Shown here: piece after piece, positions 51,531 to 61,008 of the stretch
How positions within the stretch are numbered: the first letter of the stretch is position 1
How the letters are laid out: every line of letters begins with the position of its first letter
Assembly (NCBI GenBank): GCA_038209195.1
Contig: JBBQXY010000002.1
Location: 1-64,000 of the forward strand
Direction of reading: 5' to 3'
Length of the DNA: 64,000 nucleotides
Source of the DNA: JBBQXY01 sp038209195
GTDB taxonomy: Bacteria; Chloroflexota; Ktedonobacteria; Ktedonobacterales; Ktedonobacteraceae
The notes under the pieces: generated by a model
The model's database searches: none
The model's input: the letters and a program-made list of their open reading frames with translations, nothing else
Told to the model about the DNA's origin: nothing
Program-made: the position numbers and the translations under genes

Positions 51531-52697
51531 TTATTTCGCTGAAGTTCTAAAGATTTTGCGCCAAAAGGAACGCTGCGCCTTGTTTTTGCGTGCTTTTTGG
51601 GCCCGTTGCTCGCGTCTGGCAACAGGCGAGGGTGGGCCAAGCGGTCCCGTTGGAGCCTCTGTATCGATCCCAGGGACAGTAGTGGGACGTGTGGGCGATT
51701 CGCTGAAATTCGGCTGTTGCGTTGTGGGGGAGAGAGCCTCAACTCGCACACCAGAAGGCGGTTGGGGCAGTTCCAGGTCCATATAGCGTGGTACTTGCAT
51801 TTGCGGGCGTTTCGGTGGGTGAAGCACCACCTTTGGGCGTGGTGGTGGCTCAGGAGTCTCCTGTGCCACTGGCCTCAAGTTGAGTGAGCGCAGGTCTCGT
51901 GCGATGAGCATAGCCTGCTCATAGCGTTGATTGCGATCGCGTGACATGGCGATGAGAATGATTTGCTCTAGCTCTTGTGAAATATCTGGCACAAGTGCAG
52001 CAGGAGGGCGTAACGGGCCGCTAATAATCGCTTGTGTGAGCTCTGGCAATGACCGTCCGATAAAGGGACGCTGTCCCGTCACCATCTCATAGAGCACCAC
52101 GCCAAGCGCGTAGATGTCGCTGCGATTATCTAATGTCTGTCCCCATACTTGTTCAGGCGAGGCATAATAAATGCTCCCGACCAGCGTTTTCGCGACCGTG
52201 ATTTTCTGATGGCCGGTGGCGCGCGCCAAGCCAAAATCCATCACTTTGACCTTGCCCCAGCGATCCAACATTAAATTCTCAGGCTTGATGTCACGATGGA
52301 TCACATTGCGCTCACGATAGGCTGAATCGAGGGCATCGGCAATTTGTGCCGCGTACTCAGCCGCCAGATAGTGCGGAATGGTGCCATCTAAATGCAAAAG
52401 ACTGGCGAGCGTTGGCCCTTGGACAAATTCCATCACGAAGTAGAGGAGGCCATTTTGCTGGCCCGCGTCAAAGATTTGTACGATATTCGGGTGGTTGAGG
52501 CCAGCGATGATTTGGGCTTCGCGAATAAAACGAGCTACATAGGAAGTATCTTTCGCAAGCGCTTGTGACAATACTTTGACGGCAACTTCGCGGCCCAGGG
52601 CGATCTGGCGACCACGATACACCATCCCCATGGAGCCGCGTCCTATTTCTTCTTCCAACTGATAGCCACCCAGGCACTGGCCTGCCAGTTCATTCAT
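51531..52697 (-). CDS. Soluble Ser/Thr protein kinase
   Basis: A 388-residue PknB-type kinase of a different subgroup from the pair at 10.6-14.1 kb. The Gly-loop is GRGSMGMVYRG, the beta3 lysine is in VAVKVLS, the catalytic loop is IHRDIKPENL, the DFG motif is KVMDFGLAR and the APE-like is ASPEQVW. After residue 275 a Pro/Thr-rich low-complexity tail runs to a strongly basic end (RKNKAQRSFWRKIFRTSAK). There is no membrane helix, so it is cytoplasmic or associates through the basic end. It starts with MNELAGQ. It is probably transcribed with the HEAT-repeat gene. Confidence 0.93.
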   Translation of the reverse strand: MNELAGQCLGGYQLEEEIGRGSMGMVYRGRQIALGREVAVKVLSQALAKDTSYVARFIREAQIIAGLNHPNIVQIFDAGQQNGLLYFVMEFVQGPTLASLLHLDGTIPHYLAAEYAAQIADALDSAYRERNVIHRDIKPENLMLDRWGKVKVMDFGLARATGHQKITVAKTLVGSIYYASPEQVWGQTLDNRSDIYALGVVLYEMVTGQRPFIGRSLPELTQAIISGPLRPPAALVPDISQELEQIILIAMSRDRNQRYEQAMLIARDLRSLNLRPVAQETPEPPPRPKVVLHPPKRPQMQVPRYMDLELPQPPSGVRVEALSPTTQQPNFSESPTRPTTVPGIDTEAPTGPLGPPSPVARREQRAQKARKNKAQRSFWRKIFRTSAK

Positions 52698-53311
52698 ACT
52701 AGTGTCTGACCTCGAGACCTAATTATCATCAGGTCATGCAAATTCAGTGAAGAACACGTTTTACAAATACTATCCAAAATGATTAAACGTACCAGGAGTG
52801 CGTATATAGTGTACGTTAGCTAAAAGTACTTTTCTTACATGCGTCGCGGCAAGAAAGCCCCTGTCTTTCAAGCAGGGGATGAATTGCCGCTTCTGATTGG
52901 GGCGTGGTGGGTGCGGTACATCCGCTTCCCACGCCCGTTGGCACTTGACTTTGAGGTGTCACTATGGTAAACTTCTTGTGTGCTAAGGCACTTCGGCTGA
53001 CCGGGCCGAAGAGAGACAGTTCGCACACACCCGCCTCAGCTTCATGAGGTTCTTGCACCGCCACGCAAGATAAAACAGTGCATCTGAAAACGCTGCTTAT
53101 CCGGCAAGACTGGATGAGTACGGGTTGCTTGTCAGACCGCCCAGAGCCAGCGATGGTTCGGATGTGTCGTTCGGTGAAGCCAAAGCACCATCTGGTAACA
53201 GATAGTGAGTTGCGGTGGAGGGCAGACACAAGCCCCTCGGCTTTAGACAGGGGTATCTGACCCGTGGAGTGAGATGAATACACTTGCAAGTAAGGGTACA
53301 TAGGTAGTGTG
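52698..53311. other. Non-coding region containing an IS605-like relic
   Basis: It holds the hairpin-bounded relic described separately (52846-53254). A 161-codon minus-strand frame overlaps it, but it translates both hairpins and resembles no protein, so it is not called. Confidence 0.5.
52846..53254. mobile_element. IS200/IS605-like non-autonomous relic
   Basis: About 410 bp between two subterminal hairpins. The left is GCGGCAAgaaaGCCCCTG paired with CAGGGGatgaaTTGCCGC (52846-52890). The right is AAGCCCCTcggctttagacAGGGG (53230-53254). Both resemble the imperfect end hairpins of IS200/IS605 elements, including the GGCTTTAG-CGGGG type found beside TnpB omega-RNAs. No tnpA or tnpB frame remains. 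It could be a PATE-like passenger or a decayed copy. Assignment rests on the hairpin sequences only. Confidence 0.45.
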
Positions 53312-53379
53312 AGGAGTAAACCTACAGTAGAGAAGGCACGTTCGGGCGAACGTACCTTCTCTACTGTAGGTTTACTCCT
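53312..53379. terminator. Long 33-bp palindrome after the sigma factor gene
   Basis: Arms 53312-53344 and 53347-53379 pair with one mismatch around a 2-nt loop. The right arm reaches the sigma-factor stop codon at 53379-53381. No T tract follows on the minus strand. Confidence 0.8.
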
Positions 53380-54281
53380 TAATCGAGGTACTCTTTTAGG
53401 ATGCGGCTAGCCTGTGGATGGCGTAACTTGCGAATGGCACGCTCTTCAATCTGACGTACCCGTTCGCGAGTCACTTTCAGCTTCTTGCCTACCTCTTCGA
53501 GTGTATGGTCGTGATCGTCAACCAGTCCGAAGCGTAGTTCAATAACCTGCCTTTCACGGACAGTAAGCTGGTTAAGTACTTTGCGAATCTCTTCGCGCAG
53601 CAACTGTTGCTCGGTAATTTCCATTGGGCCACGATCGCGCGTATCTTCGATGATATCTCCCAAGGTATTTTCCTCTTCTTCGGAAAGGGGAGCATCAAGC
53701 GAAAATACTTTTTCCGCCCAGATCAACAATTCACTGACACGATCAGCCGTCATACCTAGCCGTTGTCCAATCATTTCAGGGGTAGGTTCGCGCCCCAGCT
53801 CCTGGTAGAGTTGGCGCATCATGCGTTTCACGCGCATGACCTCTTCCATAATATAGACGGGCAGGCGGACAACACGGGTACCTTCTAGAATAGCACGAGT
53901 AATGGCTTGTTTAATCCACCAAGTGGCATAGGTGGAAAAGCGGAAGCCTTTTCTATAGTCGAACTTGGTAACTGCACGAATGAGACCAATGTTACCCTCA
54001 CCGATGAGGTCTTCGAGGGACAAACCTTGGCCGACATACTTTTTCGCAATACTGACTACCAGTCGTAAGTTCGCCTCAATCAGTTGATTGCGGGCATCTT
54101 TATCGCCCATCTCTATGTGTTCCGCGAGATAGGATTCGCGGCCCGCAGTAAGCAGCGAAATGCGTGAAATCTCGCGAAGATAGAGGCGTAAGCTGTCGCT
54201 TTGCGCTAAAGTACTGATATCAGCATCCGGTATAGTTTCGCGTTCTGACTCAATCGGTTTGTCTCGGTCAGCGTCAAACAT
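53379..54281 (-). CDS. Sigma-70 family factor, RpoD/SigA-like
   Basis: A 300-residue sigma factor with regions 1.2 to 4. Region 1.2 is DSLRLYLREI. Region 2 has NQLIEANLRLVVSIAKKYVGQGLSLEDLIGEGNIGLIRAV and the -10 recognition sequence FSTYATWWIKQAI. Region 3 has EPTPEMIGQRLGM, and region 4 has TVRERQVIELRFGL and TLEEVGKKLKVTRERVRQIEE. There is no long region 1.1, so it may be a primary factor of short type or a group 2 factor. The start is ATG 54281 by similarity; GTG and TTG codons just upstream are possible. A TTGCAA-16-TACAAT promoter lies about 70 bp upstream. The gene ends in a long palindrome. Confidence 0.93.
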   Translation of the reverse strand: MFDADRDKPIESERETIPDADISTLAQSDSLRLYLREISRISLLTAGRESYLAEHIEMGDKDARNQLIEANLRLVVSIAKKYVGQGLSLEDLIGEGNIGLIRAVTKFDYRKGFRFSTYATWWIKQAITRAILEGTRVVRLPVYIMEEVMRVKRMMRQLYQELGREPTPEMIGQRLGMTADRVSELLIWAEKVFSLDAPLSEEEENTLGDIIEDTRDRGPMEITEQQLLREEIRKVLNQLTVRERQVIELRFGLVDDHDHTLEEVGKKLKVTRERVRQIEERAIRKLRHPQASRILKEYLD

Positions 54282-54350
54282 CACATTTCGTTCCAAGTAC
54301 TTGCTCTCTCTTCCATCAGCATAGAAGTCGGATTAGTTCAGTATGAAGGT

Positions 54351-54378
54351 ATTGTATCATACAAACGGGTTATTGCAA
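54351..54378 (-). promoter_or_regulatory. Predicted promoter for the sigma-70 gene
   Basis: Minus strand TTGCAA and TACAAT separated by 16 bp. Confidence 0.5.
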
Positions 54379-54494
54379 CAATGTTCTCATCTTTTTTGAG
54401 AATGAGATTTCGGAAACAGCGTTTTCTCGCACAAATTCTTATCCTATCTACTACTTCGGCTACTTTGTACATATTCCGTAGGGATGCTGCCCGA

Positions 54495-55466
54495 TTACAC
54501 CACTAATACAACTTTTCCCATGCTTTTGCGATCAGCGATGGCTTGATGGGCCGCAGCGGCCTCGGTAAGCGGGAAAGTTTGTCCAACGATGATTTCCAGT
54601 TTACCGCTGGCGAGATAGCGCATAAGCTCCATCATAGCTCTGGCAATATGATCGGTGCGTCCCAATTGTGAGGTTAGCCAATACCCAATGATGGCCTGGT
54701 TTTTGTACATCAACTGGATGCCCATAAATTGCGTGAGCTGGCTACTCGCTGCACCATAAATAACCATGCGTCCATAGGGAGCCAGACATTGCAAGCTCTT
54801 CTCAGCAATCTTTCCGCCCACCATCTCTAAAATGATATCAGGCCCTTTTCCGCCAGTGGCCTCCTTTACCTGTTCGGCCCAATCAGCTTCGGTATAATTG
54901 ATGGCGGCATCGGCTCCTAGTCTGCTCACCAGTGCAAGTTTGCTGCTGTTGCTGGCGGTGCCAATCACTGTAGCGGCACCCATCAGTTTCGCCAATTGTA
55001 CGGCCAAGGTGCCGACACCACCAGCAGCGGCATGCACCAAGACACTTTCGCCTGGTTGCATATGGGCGGACTCGCGCAATAATTGATAGGCGGTAATACC
55101 TTGCACCGGTAAAGCAGCCGCGTGCGTAAAATCGAGGCTCTGGGGAATGGGAATAGCCGAAGTAGCGAGAGCAATAGCATATTCAGCATAGCCTCCCTCG
55201 CCGAAGGCTACTACCCGCGTTCCTAGCGCGGGAGAATGTACCCCAGAACCAAGAGCCGCGACTGTACCAGCAAATTCAACGCCCAATGTCGTTGGGGTAC
55301 GAGTGCGCGTAAGATATGCTCCCTGGCGTTGCGCTAAATCTGCAAAGTTAATACCCGCGGCGGCAACTTTGATAAGAACCTGGCCCTCTTGTGGTGTAGG
55401 TGTCTCAACTTCTTCTACATGCATCACCTCAGGGCCACCAGTTTCGTTAATGCGGATTGCTTTCAT
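54495..55466 (-). CDS. NADPH:quinone oxidoreductase (zinc-independent MDR family)
   Basis: A 323-residue medium-chain dehydrogenase/reductase. The N-terminal GroES-like fold starts MKAIRINETGGPEVM and has GVEFAGTVAALGSGV. The NADPH-binding segment is VLVHAAAGGVGTLAVQLAKL. No structural or catalytic zinc cysteines are present, as expected for quinone oxidoreductases. It probably reduces quinones or enones. The ATG 55466 has GAGAGGG at good spacing. It is a single gene, followed by the sigma-factor gene on the same strand at some distance. Confidence 0.92.
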   Translation of the reverse strand: MKAIRINETGGPEVMHVEEVETPTPQEGQVLIKVAAAGINFADLAQRQGAYLTRTRTPTTLGVEFAGTVAALGSGVHSPALGTRVVAFGEGGYAEYAIALATSAIPIPQSLDFTHAAALPVQGITAYQLLRESAHMQPGESVLVHAAAGGVGTLAVQLAKLMGAATVIGTASNSSKLALVSRLGADAAINYTEADWAEQVKEATGGKGPDIILEMVGGKIAEKSLQCLAPYGRMVIYGAASSQLTQFMGIQLMYKNQAIIGYWLTSQLGRTDHIARAMMELMRYLASGKLEIIVGQTFPLTEAAAAHQAIADRKSMGKVVLVV

Positions 55467-56161
55467 GCTTTGAACCCTCTCTTTCAAACACTTTTGAGAT
55501 GAAAATTATCCTCATGTGCAACGTATAGTGATTGTATCATGTACGTGTCCTGAAACATGTCTTGAGGGTTATTTACACACTGAACCACTGTTGTCATTCA
55601 CAACGTATTATGTGTAGAAGTACCAGCTTCACGCTAGGAGTTTACCCAATTTTCTGGCGAATTTCCTAGCTTTAACCCAAAACTGAAACAATAAGCGTCT
55701 TTAATGCGTCTAAAAAATTATGCTCTGCAATGTGTTGCTATACATAGATACAATTTGATGCATGGGGTTATAATGAGAAGATAGTACTGTATTAGAGCTA
55801 AATTCTCAAAGTAGCGATACACTTGGATGTGTGTCTATGTGTTTAACCGCCTGAATTCTTAATCAATTCATCGTCTTAAGGCCTTTTTCCTGCAATTACT
55901 AGCAGGTAATCGTAAAAGGATTCTCTCGTGAAGTGGCGTTCGTAGTGTCGAAGGGGATAAAACTTGATGTGGTGTAGTCTATGGAGACAGCGAGAGAATG
56001 TGTCTCAATTTTGTAGGATAAAAAAGAGTGGTGTAGGGGTACACCTAGTGTGGCGACGTCTCGAACGCACTGTTTGTGTGCTGCCAACTTACTCCTACGA
56101 ACACATATTGGTTGGTCAGAATGTTTGCTCTGTACAACCTTTTCAGGCGAGGTGAATTTAC
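55467..56161. other. Long control region upstream of ftsH
   Basis: About 690 bp, AT-rich, with no RNA gene. Near the ftsH start there are small stems, GAGACA-N11-TGTCTC (55984-56006) and GGTGTA-GGGG-TACACC (56030-56045), which may form a structured leader. A 63-codon frame at 55964-56155 is not supported. Confidence 0.4.
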
Positions 56162-58480
56162 ATGGACGGCAAGGGTAGTCGCCGCGGAAAATTACGCATA
56201 AAATTTCTTGGGCAATGGCGACGACACAAACATGGTGGGAGCTACCGACGCGATATCGTAAAGTTTCTCGGTACCCATATGCGACTTCTTTTCACCACAA
56301 TGCTCCTTTTAGCAGTTGTTGTATTGCTTTTTGGTATCGTCGGTCGATTGCAGTCGCCACAAACCAATACGCCTCCCAATGGCGTCACCGTGATTAACTA
56401 CAGCACGCTATTGCAACAGGTAAAAGCGGGCAATGTGCTGGCCGTAACGCTTCAGGGCAATGCGGTGAATGGGCTACTGGAAAATCCTCTGACACAAAAC
56501 GCTACTGCGATAGCGACGCCAGTTACCCACGGCAACAACAAAGCAGCGGATTTCGCAGCCTGGAGTCGCTATGTTGGGGCAGGCTATCCCTCGTGGCCAA
56601 ACATGAGCGCGACGCCAACAATTGACCCCGCACGGGCGGTCTATTCGCTGCTCCCTGTTCATGGCGATGCAAGCCTGATGCAATTGTTGCTCAGCAATCA
56701 CGTCATAGTGAATACGCTAGCAGTTGCCCAACCGCCGCTCTGGATAAGCCTGTTCTGGAAATTCTTACCGCTCGTGTTTTTACTACTGATTTTCCTGATT
56801 ATCCTCGCTCCGAAAAAGAATGCACGTCCAATGCGAGCAGCAGATGATCGCATGGCACAAATGGGGAAAAGTCGAGCGCGCCGTTTTGGGCAGGCCAAAG
56901 AGACACTGCAAACGCCTGGGCTCAACCATAAAGCATCATTGGTGAGCAGATCTTCCACCGCCGGAAAGACTTCCCAAACAAGCAAAGCAGTGGTCAACCT
57001 GGAGCCACCTGTAACCTTTGCTGATGTCGCTGGTATCGATGAGGTGCGTGCCGAGCTTGAAGAAATCGTCCAGTTTTTGCGTAGTCCGGAGCGTTTTAAT
57101 CGGCTGGGTGCTCGCATTCCGCGTGGTGCCTTGCTTGTTGGCCCTCCAGGGACAGGCAAAACACTGCTGGCGAAGGCGGTAGCGGGTGAAGCTAGCGTAC
57201 CATTCTTTAGTATGAGTTCCTCCGAGTTTGTCGAGATGTTTGTGGGAGTGGGTGCCAGCCGAGTACGTGATCTCTTCAACCAGGCACGCCAAAATGCCCC
57301 GTGCGTCGTCTTTCTGGATGAGATCGATGCAGTAGGTCGCAAACGCTCGATGCGTGCCTCTGGCAATGACGAACGGGATCAGACGCTCAACCAATTGCTG
57401 GTGGAGTTGGACGGCTTCGATGGGCACAAAGCGGTGGTGGTCTTGGCAGCTACCAATCGTGTCGATATCCTGGACAAAGCCTTATTGCGTCCAGGTCGCT
57501 TTGATCGTACAATTAACGTTTCGCTGCCCGACCGTGTTGGTCGAGAGGCCATCCTCAAGGTGCATTCGCGCAACACCCCTCTACACGAAGAGGTGTCTTT
57601 AGAGCGTCTATCGCGCTTAACGACAGGGATGAGCGGAGCCGACCTGGCTAATCTTGTCAACGAAGCTGCTCTGTGTGCCGCTCGCCAAGACCTGTTGCAC
57701 ATTACCCATGACTGCTTCGAGGATGCGCTGGCTCGTGTTCAGCTTGGAGCGTTGCGTCCAATCGTGATGGGCGAGAAAGATCGCCGCATCATCGCGTACC
57801 ATGAAGGCGGTCATGCCCTCGTTGCCTATCATCAGCCCCAAGCCGATACCGTCAACCGCGTCACGATTTTACCACGCGGGCAGAGCTTGGGTGTAACCCA
57901 GTTTACTGCCGAGGAAGACCGTTATAACTATAGCCGCGATACACTGATGGCGCGTATCGCTGTTGGTCTGGGCGGTCGTGCCGCCGAAGAACTGACCTTT
58001 GGGCCAGCGCATGTGACAACCGGAGCTGAGAACGATCTCCAGGTCGTCACTGACCTGGCGCGACGCATGGTTACGCGTTGGGGGATGAGCGAACAAGTTG
58101 GCGTCGTCTTTGCCGACTTCGAACCCGGTGCGATGAGCTTGAATATGGCGCGCATTGACCCCAGCACGCTGCCCTCTCAAGCGCATTCTCTTGTTGCCGA
58201 TGCCAATGGGCGGCTCATGCTCAATGGGAACGACCTTCATGACAGCAGGGACAATTGGCAGAACTTTGCCATGAGTATGCCTGCCGTGCGCAACACAAGC
58301 AGTAGCACAAGCATGGCCATGCTCATTGATACGGAGGTGCAGAATATCCTCAAAGAGGGCTATGCTATAGCTCGTTCCATCTTGAGCGAACATTCCGAGC
58401 AACTCACCAAACTAGCTGAAGTATTGATGGAACATGAACAACTCGACCGTAAACAGTTCGAGGCGTTGTTCCAAGAATAA
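56162..58480 (+). CDS. ftsH: ATP-dependent zinc metalloprotease FtsH
   Basis: A 772-residue membrane AAA+ protease that degrades membrane and short-lived regulatory proteins. A basic 38-residue N-terminal extension precedes helix 1 (LLFTTMLLLAVVVLLFGIV). An extracytoplasmic domain (about 65-195) and helix 2 (WKFLPLVFLLLIFLIIL) follow. The AAA module has Walker A GPPGTGKT (about 326), Walker B CVVFLDEID and the second region of homology ATNRVDILDKALLRPGRFDR. The protease motif HEGGH lies at about 548-552. The family is usually 610-650 residues; the surplus is in the N-terminal extension, the periplasmic domain and a Ser/Thr-rich insert near the C-terminus (VRNTSSSTSMAM). The start ATG follows GCGAGGTG. 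The stop codon is inside a 70-bp perfect palindrome. Confidence 0.95.
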   Translation: MDGKGSRRGKLRIKFLGQWRRHKHGGSYRRDIVKFLGTHMRLLFTTMLLLAVVVLLFGIVGRLQSPQTNTPPNGVTVINYSTLLQQVKAGNVLAVTLQGNAVNGLLENPLTQNATAIATPVTHGNNKAADFAAWSRYVGAGYPSWPNMSATPTIDPARAVYSLLPVHGDASLMQLLLSNHVIVNTLAVAQPPLWISLFWKFLPLVFLLLIFLIILAPKKNARPMRAADDRMAQMGKSRARRFGQAKETLQTPGLNHKASLVSRSSTAGKTSQTSKAVVNLEPPVTFADVAGIDEVRAELEEIVQFLRSPERFNRLGARIPRGALLVGPPGTGKTLLAKAVAGEASVPFFSMSSSEFVEMFVGVGASRVRDLFNQARQNAPCVVFLDEIDAVGRKRSMRASGNDERDQTLNQLLVELDGFDGHKAVVVLAATNRVDILDKALLRPGRFDRTINVSLPDRVGREAILKVHSRNTPLHEEVSLERLSRLTTGMSGADLANLVNEAALCAARQDLLHITHDCFEDALARVQLGALRPIVMGEKDRRIIAYHEGGHALVAYHQPQADTVNRVTILPRGQSLGVTQFTAEEDRYNYSRDTLMARIAVGLGGRAAEELTFGPAHVTTGAENDLQVVTDLARRMVTRWGMSEQVGVVFADFEPGAMSLNMARIDPSTLPSQAHSLVADANGRLMLNGNDLHDSRDNWQNFAMSMPAVRNTSSSTSMAMLIDTEVQNILKEGYAIARSILSEHSEQLTKLAEVLMEHEQLDRKQFEALFQE

Positions 58481-58547
58481 TTAGGAAGACAGCACAATAG
58501 CTGGTCAACCCATGGGTTGACCAGCTATTGTGCTGTCTTCCTAATTA
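58478..58547. terminator. Perfect 70-bp palindrome at the ftsH stop
   Basis: The 35-bp arms are exactly complementary with no spacer (centre CCCA|TGGG). It begins with the ftsH TAA itself. No T tract follows on the plus strand (CCCTCTGG), so it may act as an RNA stabiliser or as a recombination-prone cruciform as well as a terminator. Confidence 0.9.
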
Positions 58548-58636
58548 CCCTCTGGTAAAGATTGACCATTGCCCCTCTGAGCTAATAAAATGCATGAAAG
58601 AGTTCTCTTATCTGAAAAGCAGTAGGGAGTGTATTT

Positions 58637-60961
58637 ATGATTCCTCACGACGATTTTACCCCACATGGCTATCTTGACAATCCGTATCACTCGTGGAAGC
58701 TCAATCCCAGCGGTGTATTGCGTTCGCTGCCGCCGCTGGGCATGGGTTGGCATGTACCGAACTTAGGAAGTTATGTCAATAATCAATTTCAGTATACAGC
58801 TCATCTGACTCTGGGGCTGAAGATATATGACAGGGTAATGGTGACTCCTGAAGACTTTCGACGCCACAAGTGTGTTATCAGCAGTTCACTACATACGAAG
58901 AATCGCTTTGAATATACCTGTTTTGTGCCAAAGTATGGACTCACGCTCACGGCTCGCTATTTTCTGGTTCATGAAGATGCGCTCGGCTGTATGCTCACAT
59001 TTTCAACGACATCGAAACAACCTGTGCCTGTCACCTGCTATCTGATTCACTGCCATACCCATAATCCTCATACCAGCAGGTTGTGGGAACACGGGTTGTA
59101 TGCGCGCCAGGAAGCTGACGGCAGTTATACGATGCTGGGACTGGCAAGCGAAGGCGATGTCTTTGTCCATGGTGTGCGAGCAGCCGATGGCGGCCCATTG
59201 GAAATCGGCTCTATGGGCTATACCGTCTCCCTTGACGAAATGGCACACTGGGCAGCCGGAAAGCGTGTGGAGCAGCCGCATATCACGCAGCGAGAGGAGA
59301 ATGGCTGGCAAGTGCGCACCGTGGCACTACCCTTTGCATTGACGCTCGAAGGCAACCAGCAGCGCATCATCAATACTGTTCTGGCACGAGGAGTATCGCA
59401 AGATCAGGCACTTCAGCATTGGGATGATGGTATTGAGGAGATTGCCTTGGCAGAGGCAGGACATCGCGCTGACGATGAGAAGTTTTGGGAACAAGCGCCA
59501 CAGCTTTCAGGTGACTGGCCTGCAAGCTGGAAGCGCGGCTTAGTCTACGATCTAGAGACGCTGCGCATGACGATTCGTCCTTCAGTGGGTGTGATTCCGC
59601 AGCCTTGGGATGGCATGCAAATACAAGCCCCACGCACTGTGTTGGCTGAAGCCGCGATGGATACTCTCTTTCTCAGTTATGCTGATCCCGAATTGGCTGC
59701 TGAAGTCATCCTGGGTCATTTCGAGTCCACTCCGCATGCAAACTTGCCTTGTATGCGCGAGGACGGCAGCTACAATATGGTGGCCGACGATGGACAATTG
59801 TGTGGCACCGCGCCCGAATGGGGATATCCTTTATGGTGCTGCCAGCAACTATGGTTGAGAACGGGCAATCTCTCTTGGTTGAAGCGACTTTACCCTGGTG
59901 CGGCTGCCTACTTGCGCTGGTGGCTCGATCATCGTCGCGATGCGCAAGGCTGGGAAATATACGAGTGCTCATGGGAAAGCGGCCAAGATGTGTCCAGCCG
60001 CTTTGGTCCACAACAAACGGGGGGAACGATCATTGAGCATGTCCGCCCGGTGGATCTTCAGGCAAGCATTGCTCAAAGTGCAGCGATGCTGGCTTCCTGG
60101 GCCGAAGTACTTTCACCAACACACACCGATAAAACGCTTCCTAATCCCTATCAAGCTGACATCGCTTTCTGGCAGGAGATCGCCAACGAGTTCACTGCCA
60201 AAACCCAGCTAATGTGGCAAAATGGTTGGTTCCGCGATTACGATTCTGTGACGCAAGAATGGTCTACTGAGCAGGACACGATGCATCTGGCACCGGTCTT
60301 TTGTGGCGTGGCAAGTCGGGAACAGATGGAGCACCTGCGTCCCTTCCTAGCGCAGCCTCCCAAGCATAGTTCAGGTTGGGCTCCGCTGTCGTGGCCGCCT
60401 GTCGTGATGACACTGATAGGAGCAGCCGCAACCGCACAAATGCCTTTGGATGCTGCTGAACTGGCCTATCGCTTTATCGATGGATCATATCGCAGTACAG
60501 ATCGTCGTGAACTGGATGAACATGGTGGTTTGCCTGGTGTGACTCGTGAGTATCGCCAACCGGTGACAGTCGGCGAATGGGGTGAAATCGACTACGTGAA
60601 TGCTGGTATCGAGGGTTATGGATGGGGTGCACTCAGCATTCATCTGCTCATACGCCATCTGCTTGGCCTGTATGCCCCTGATTCCAACAGCATTACCTTG
60701 GCTCCGACCCTCCCCGCGGCTCTGCGACGGCCTGGCGCAATCTATAGTATTGCCCCTATTCCCTGGGGGAAGTACACGCTGAGCTTCACCTGCCAAGTGA
60801 AAAATGGGAACAGCTACGCAGCAACCTTCCATGTGCGTCCACGCGCACATGAAGGCCAGTTGGTGGAAGAGACCGCGGCCCAGTCAGAGAGAGCAGCCGA
60901 ACAGGAACATCGCTGGGAAGGAACTTGGGGCGAAGAGCGAACATTTCTGTTTGATCACTAA
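58637..60961 (+). CDS. (Alpha/alpha)6-barrel glycosidase-like protein
   Basis: A 774-residue soluble protein with an N-terminal beta-rich domain (1-260) and a C-terminal catalytic-type toroid similar to GH63/GH37 and mannosylglycerate hydrolases. Landmarks are AAMDTLFLSYADPELAAEVI, GTAPEWGYPLWCCQQLW, the ECSWESGQDVSSRFG segment (candidate acid), GWFRDYD and EIDYVNAGIEGYGWGA. It probably hydrolyses an alpha-glucoside or mannoside. No signal peptide is visible, so a cytoplasmic role such as trehalose or glycogen turnover is plausible. The start ATG follows GTAGGGAGTG. It is transcribed alone, and an AT-rich hairpin follows. Confidence 0.78.
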   Translation: MIPHDDFTPHGYLDNPYHSWKLNPSGVLRSLPPLGMGWHVPNLGSYVNNQFQYTAHLTLGLKIYDRVMVTPEDFRRHKCVISSSLHTKNRFEYTCFVPKYGLTLTARYFLVHEDALGCMLTFSTTSKQPVPVTCYLIHCHTHNPHTSRLWEHGLYARQEADGSYTMLGLASEGDVFVHGVRAADGGPLEIGSMGYTVSLDEMAHWAAGKRVEQPHITQREENGWQVRTVALPFALTLEGNQQRIINTVLARGVSQDQALQHWDDGIEEIALAEAGHRADDEKFWEQAPQLSGDWPASWKRGLVYDLETLRMTIRPSVGVIPQPWDGMQIQAPRTVLAEAAMDTLFLSYADPELAAEVILGHFESTPHANLPCMREDGSYNMVADDGQLCGTAPEWGYPLWCCQQLWLRTGNLSWLKRLYPGAAAYLRWWLDHRRDAQGWEIYECSWESGQDVSSRFGPQQTGGTIIEHVRPVDLQASIAQSAAMLASWAEVLSPTHTDKTLPNPYQADIAFWQEIANEFTAKTQLMWQNGWFRDYDSVTQEWSTEQDTMHLAPVFCGVASREQMEHLRPFLAQPPKHSSGWAPLSWPPVVMTLIGAAATAQMPLDAAELAYRFIDGSYRSTDRRELDEHGGLPGVTREYRQPVTVGEWGEIDYVNAGIEGYGWGALSIHLLIRHLLGLYAPDSNSITLAPTLPAALRRPGAIYSIAPIPWGKYTLSFTCQVKNGNSYAATFHVRPRAHEGQLVEETAAQSERAAEQEHRWEGTWGEERTFLFDH

Positions 60962-61008
60962 GACAAAGCCTTGATAACCCTTGTCACATACCTGGAAACC
61001 ATGCTTAG

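Noticed and set aside
52816..53301. A 161-codon minus-strand frame across the IS605-like relic
   Set aside because: It translates both hairpins and resembles no protein; a non-coding relic explains it better.
55964..56155. A small frame upstream of ftsH
   Set aside because: No family and no ribosome-binding site; the region looks like a leader with short stems.
56698..57366. A 222-codon minus-strand frame opposite ftsH
   Set aside because: Antisense shadow of the AAA+ domain, with no start signal or family.
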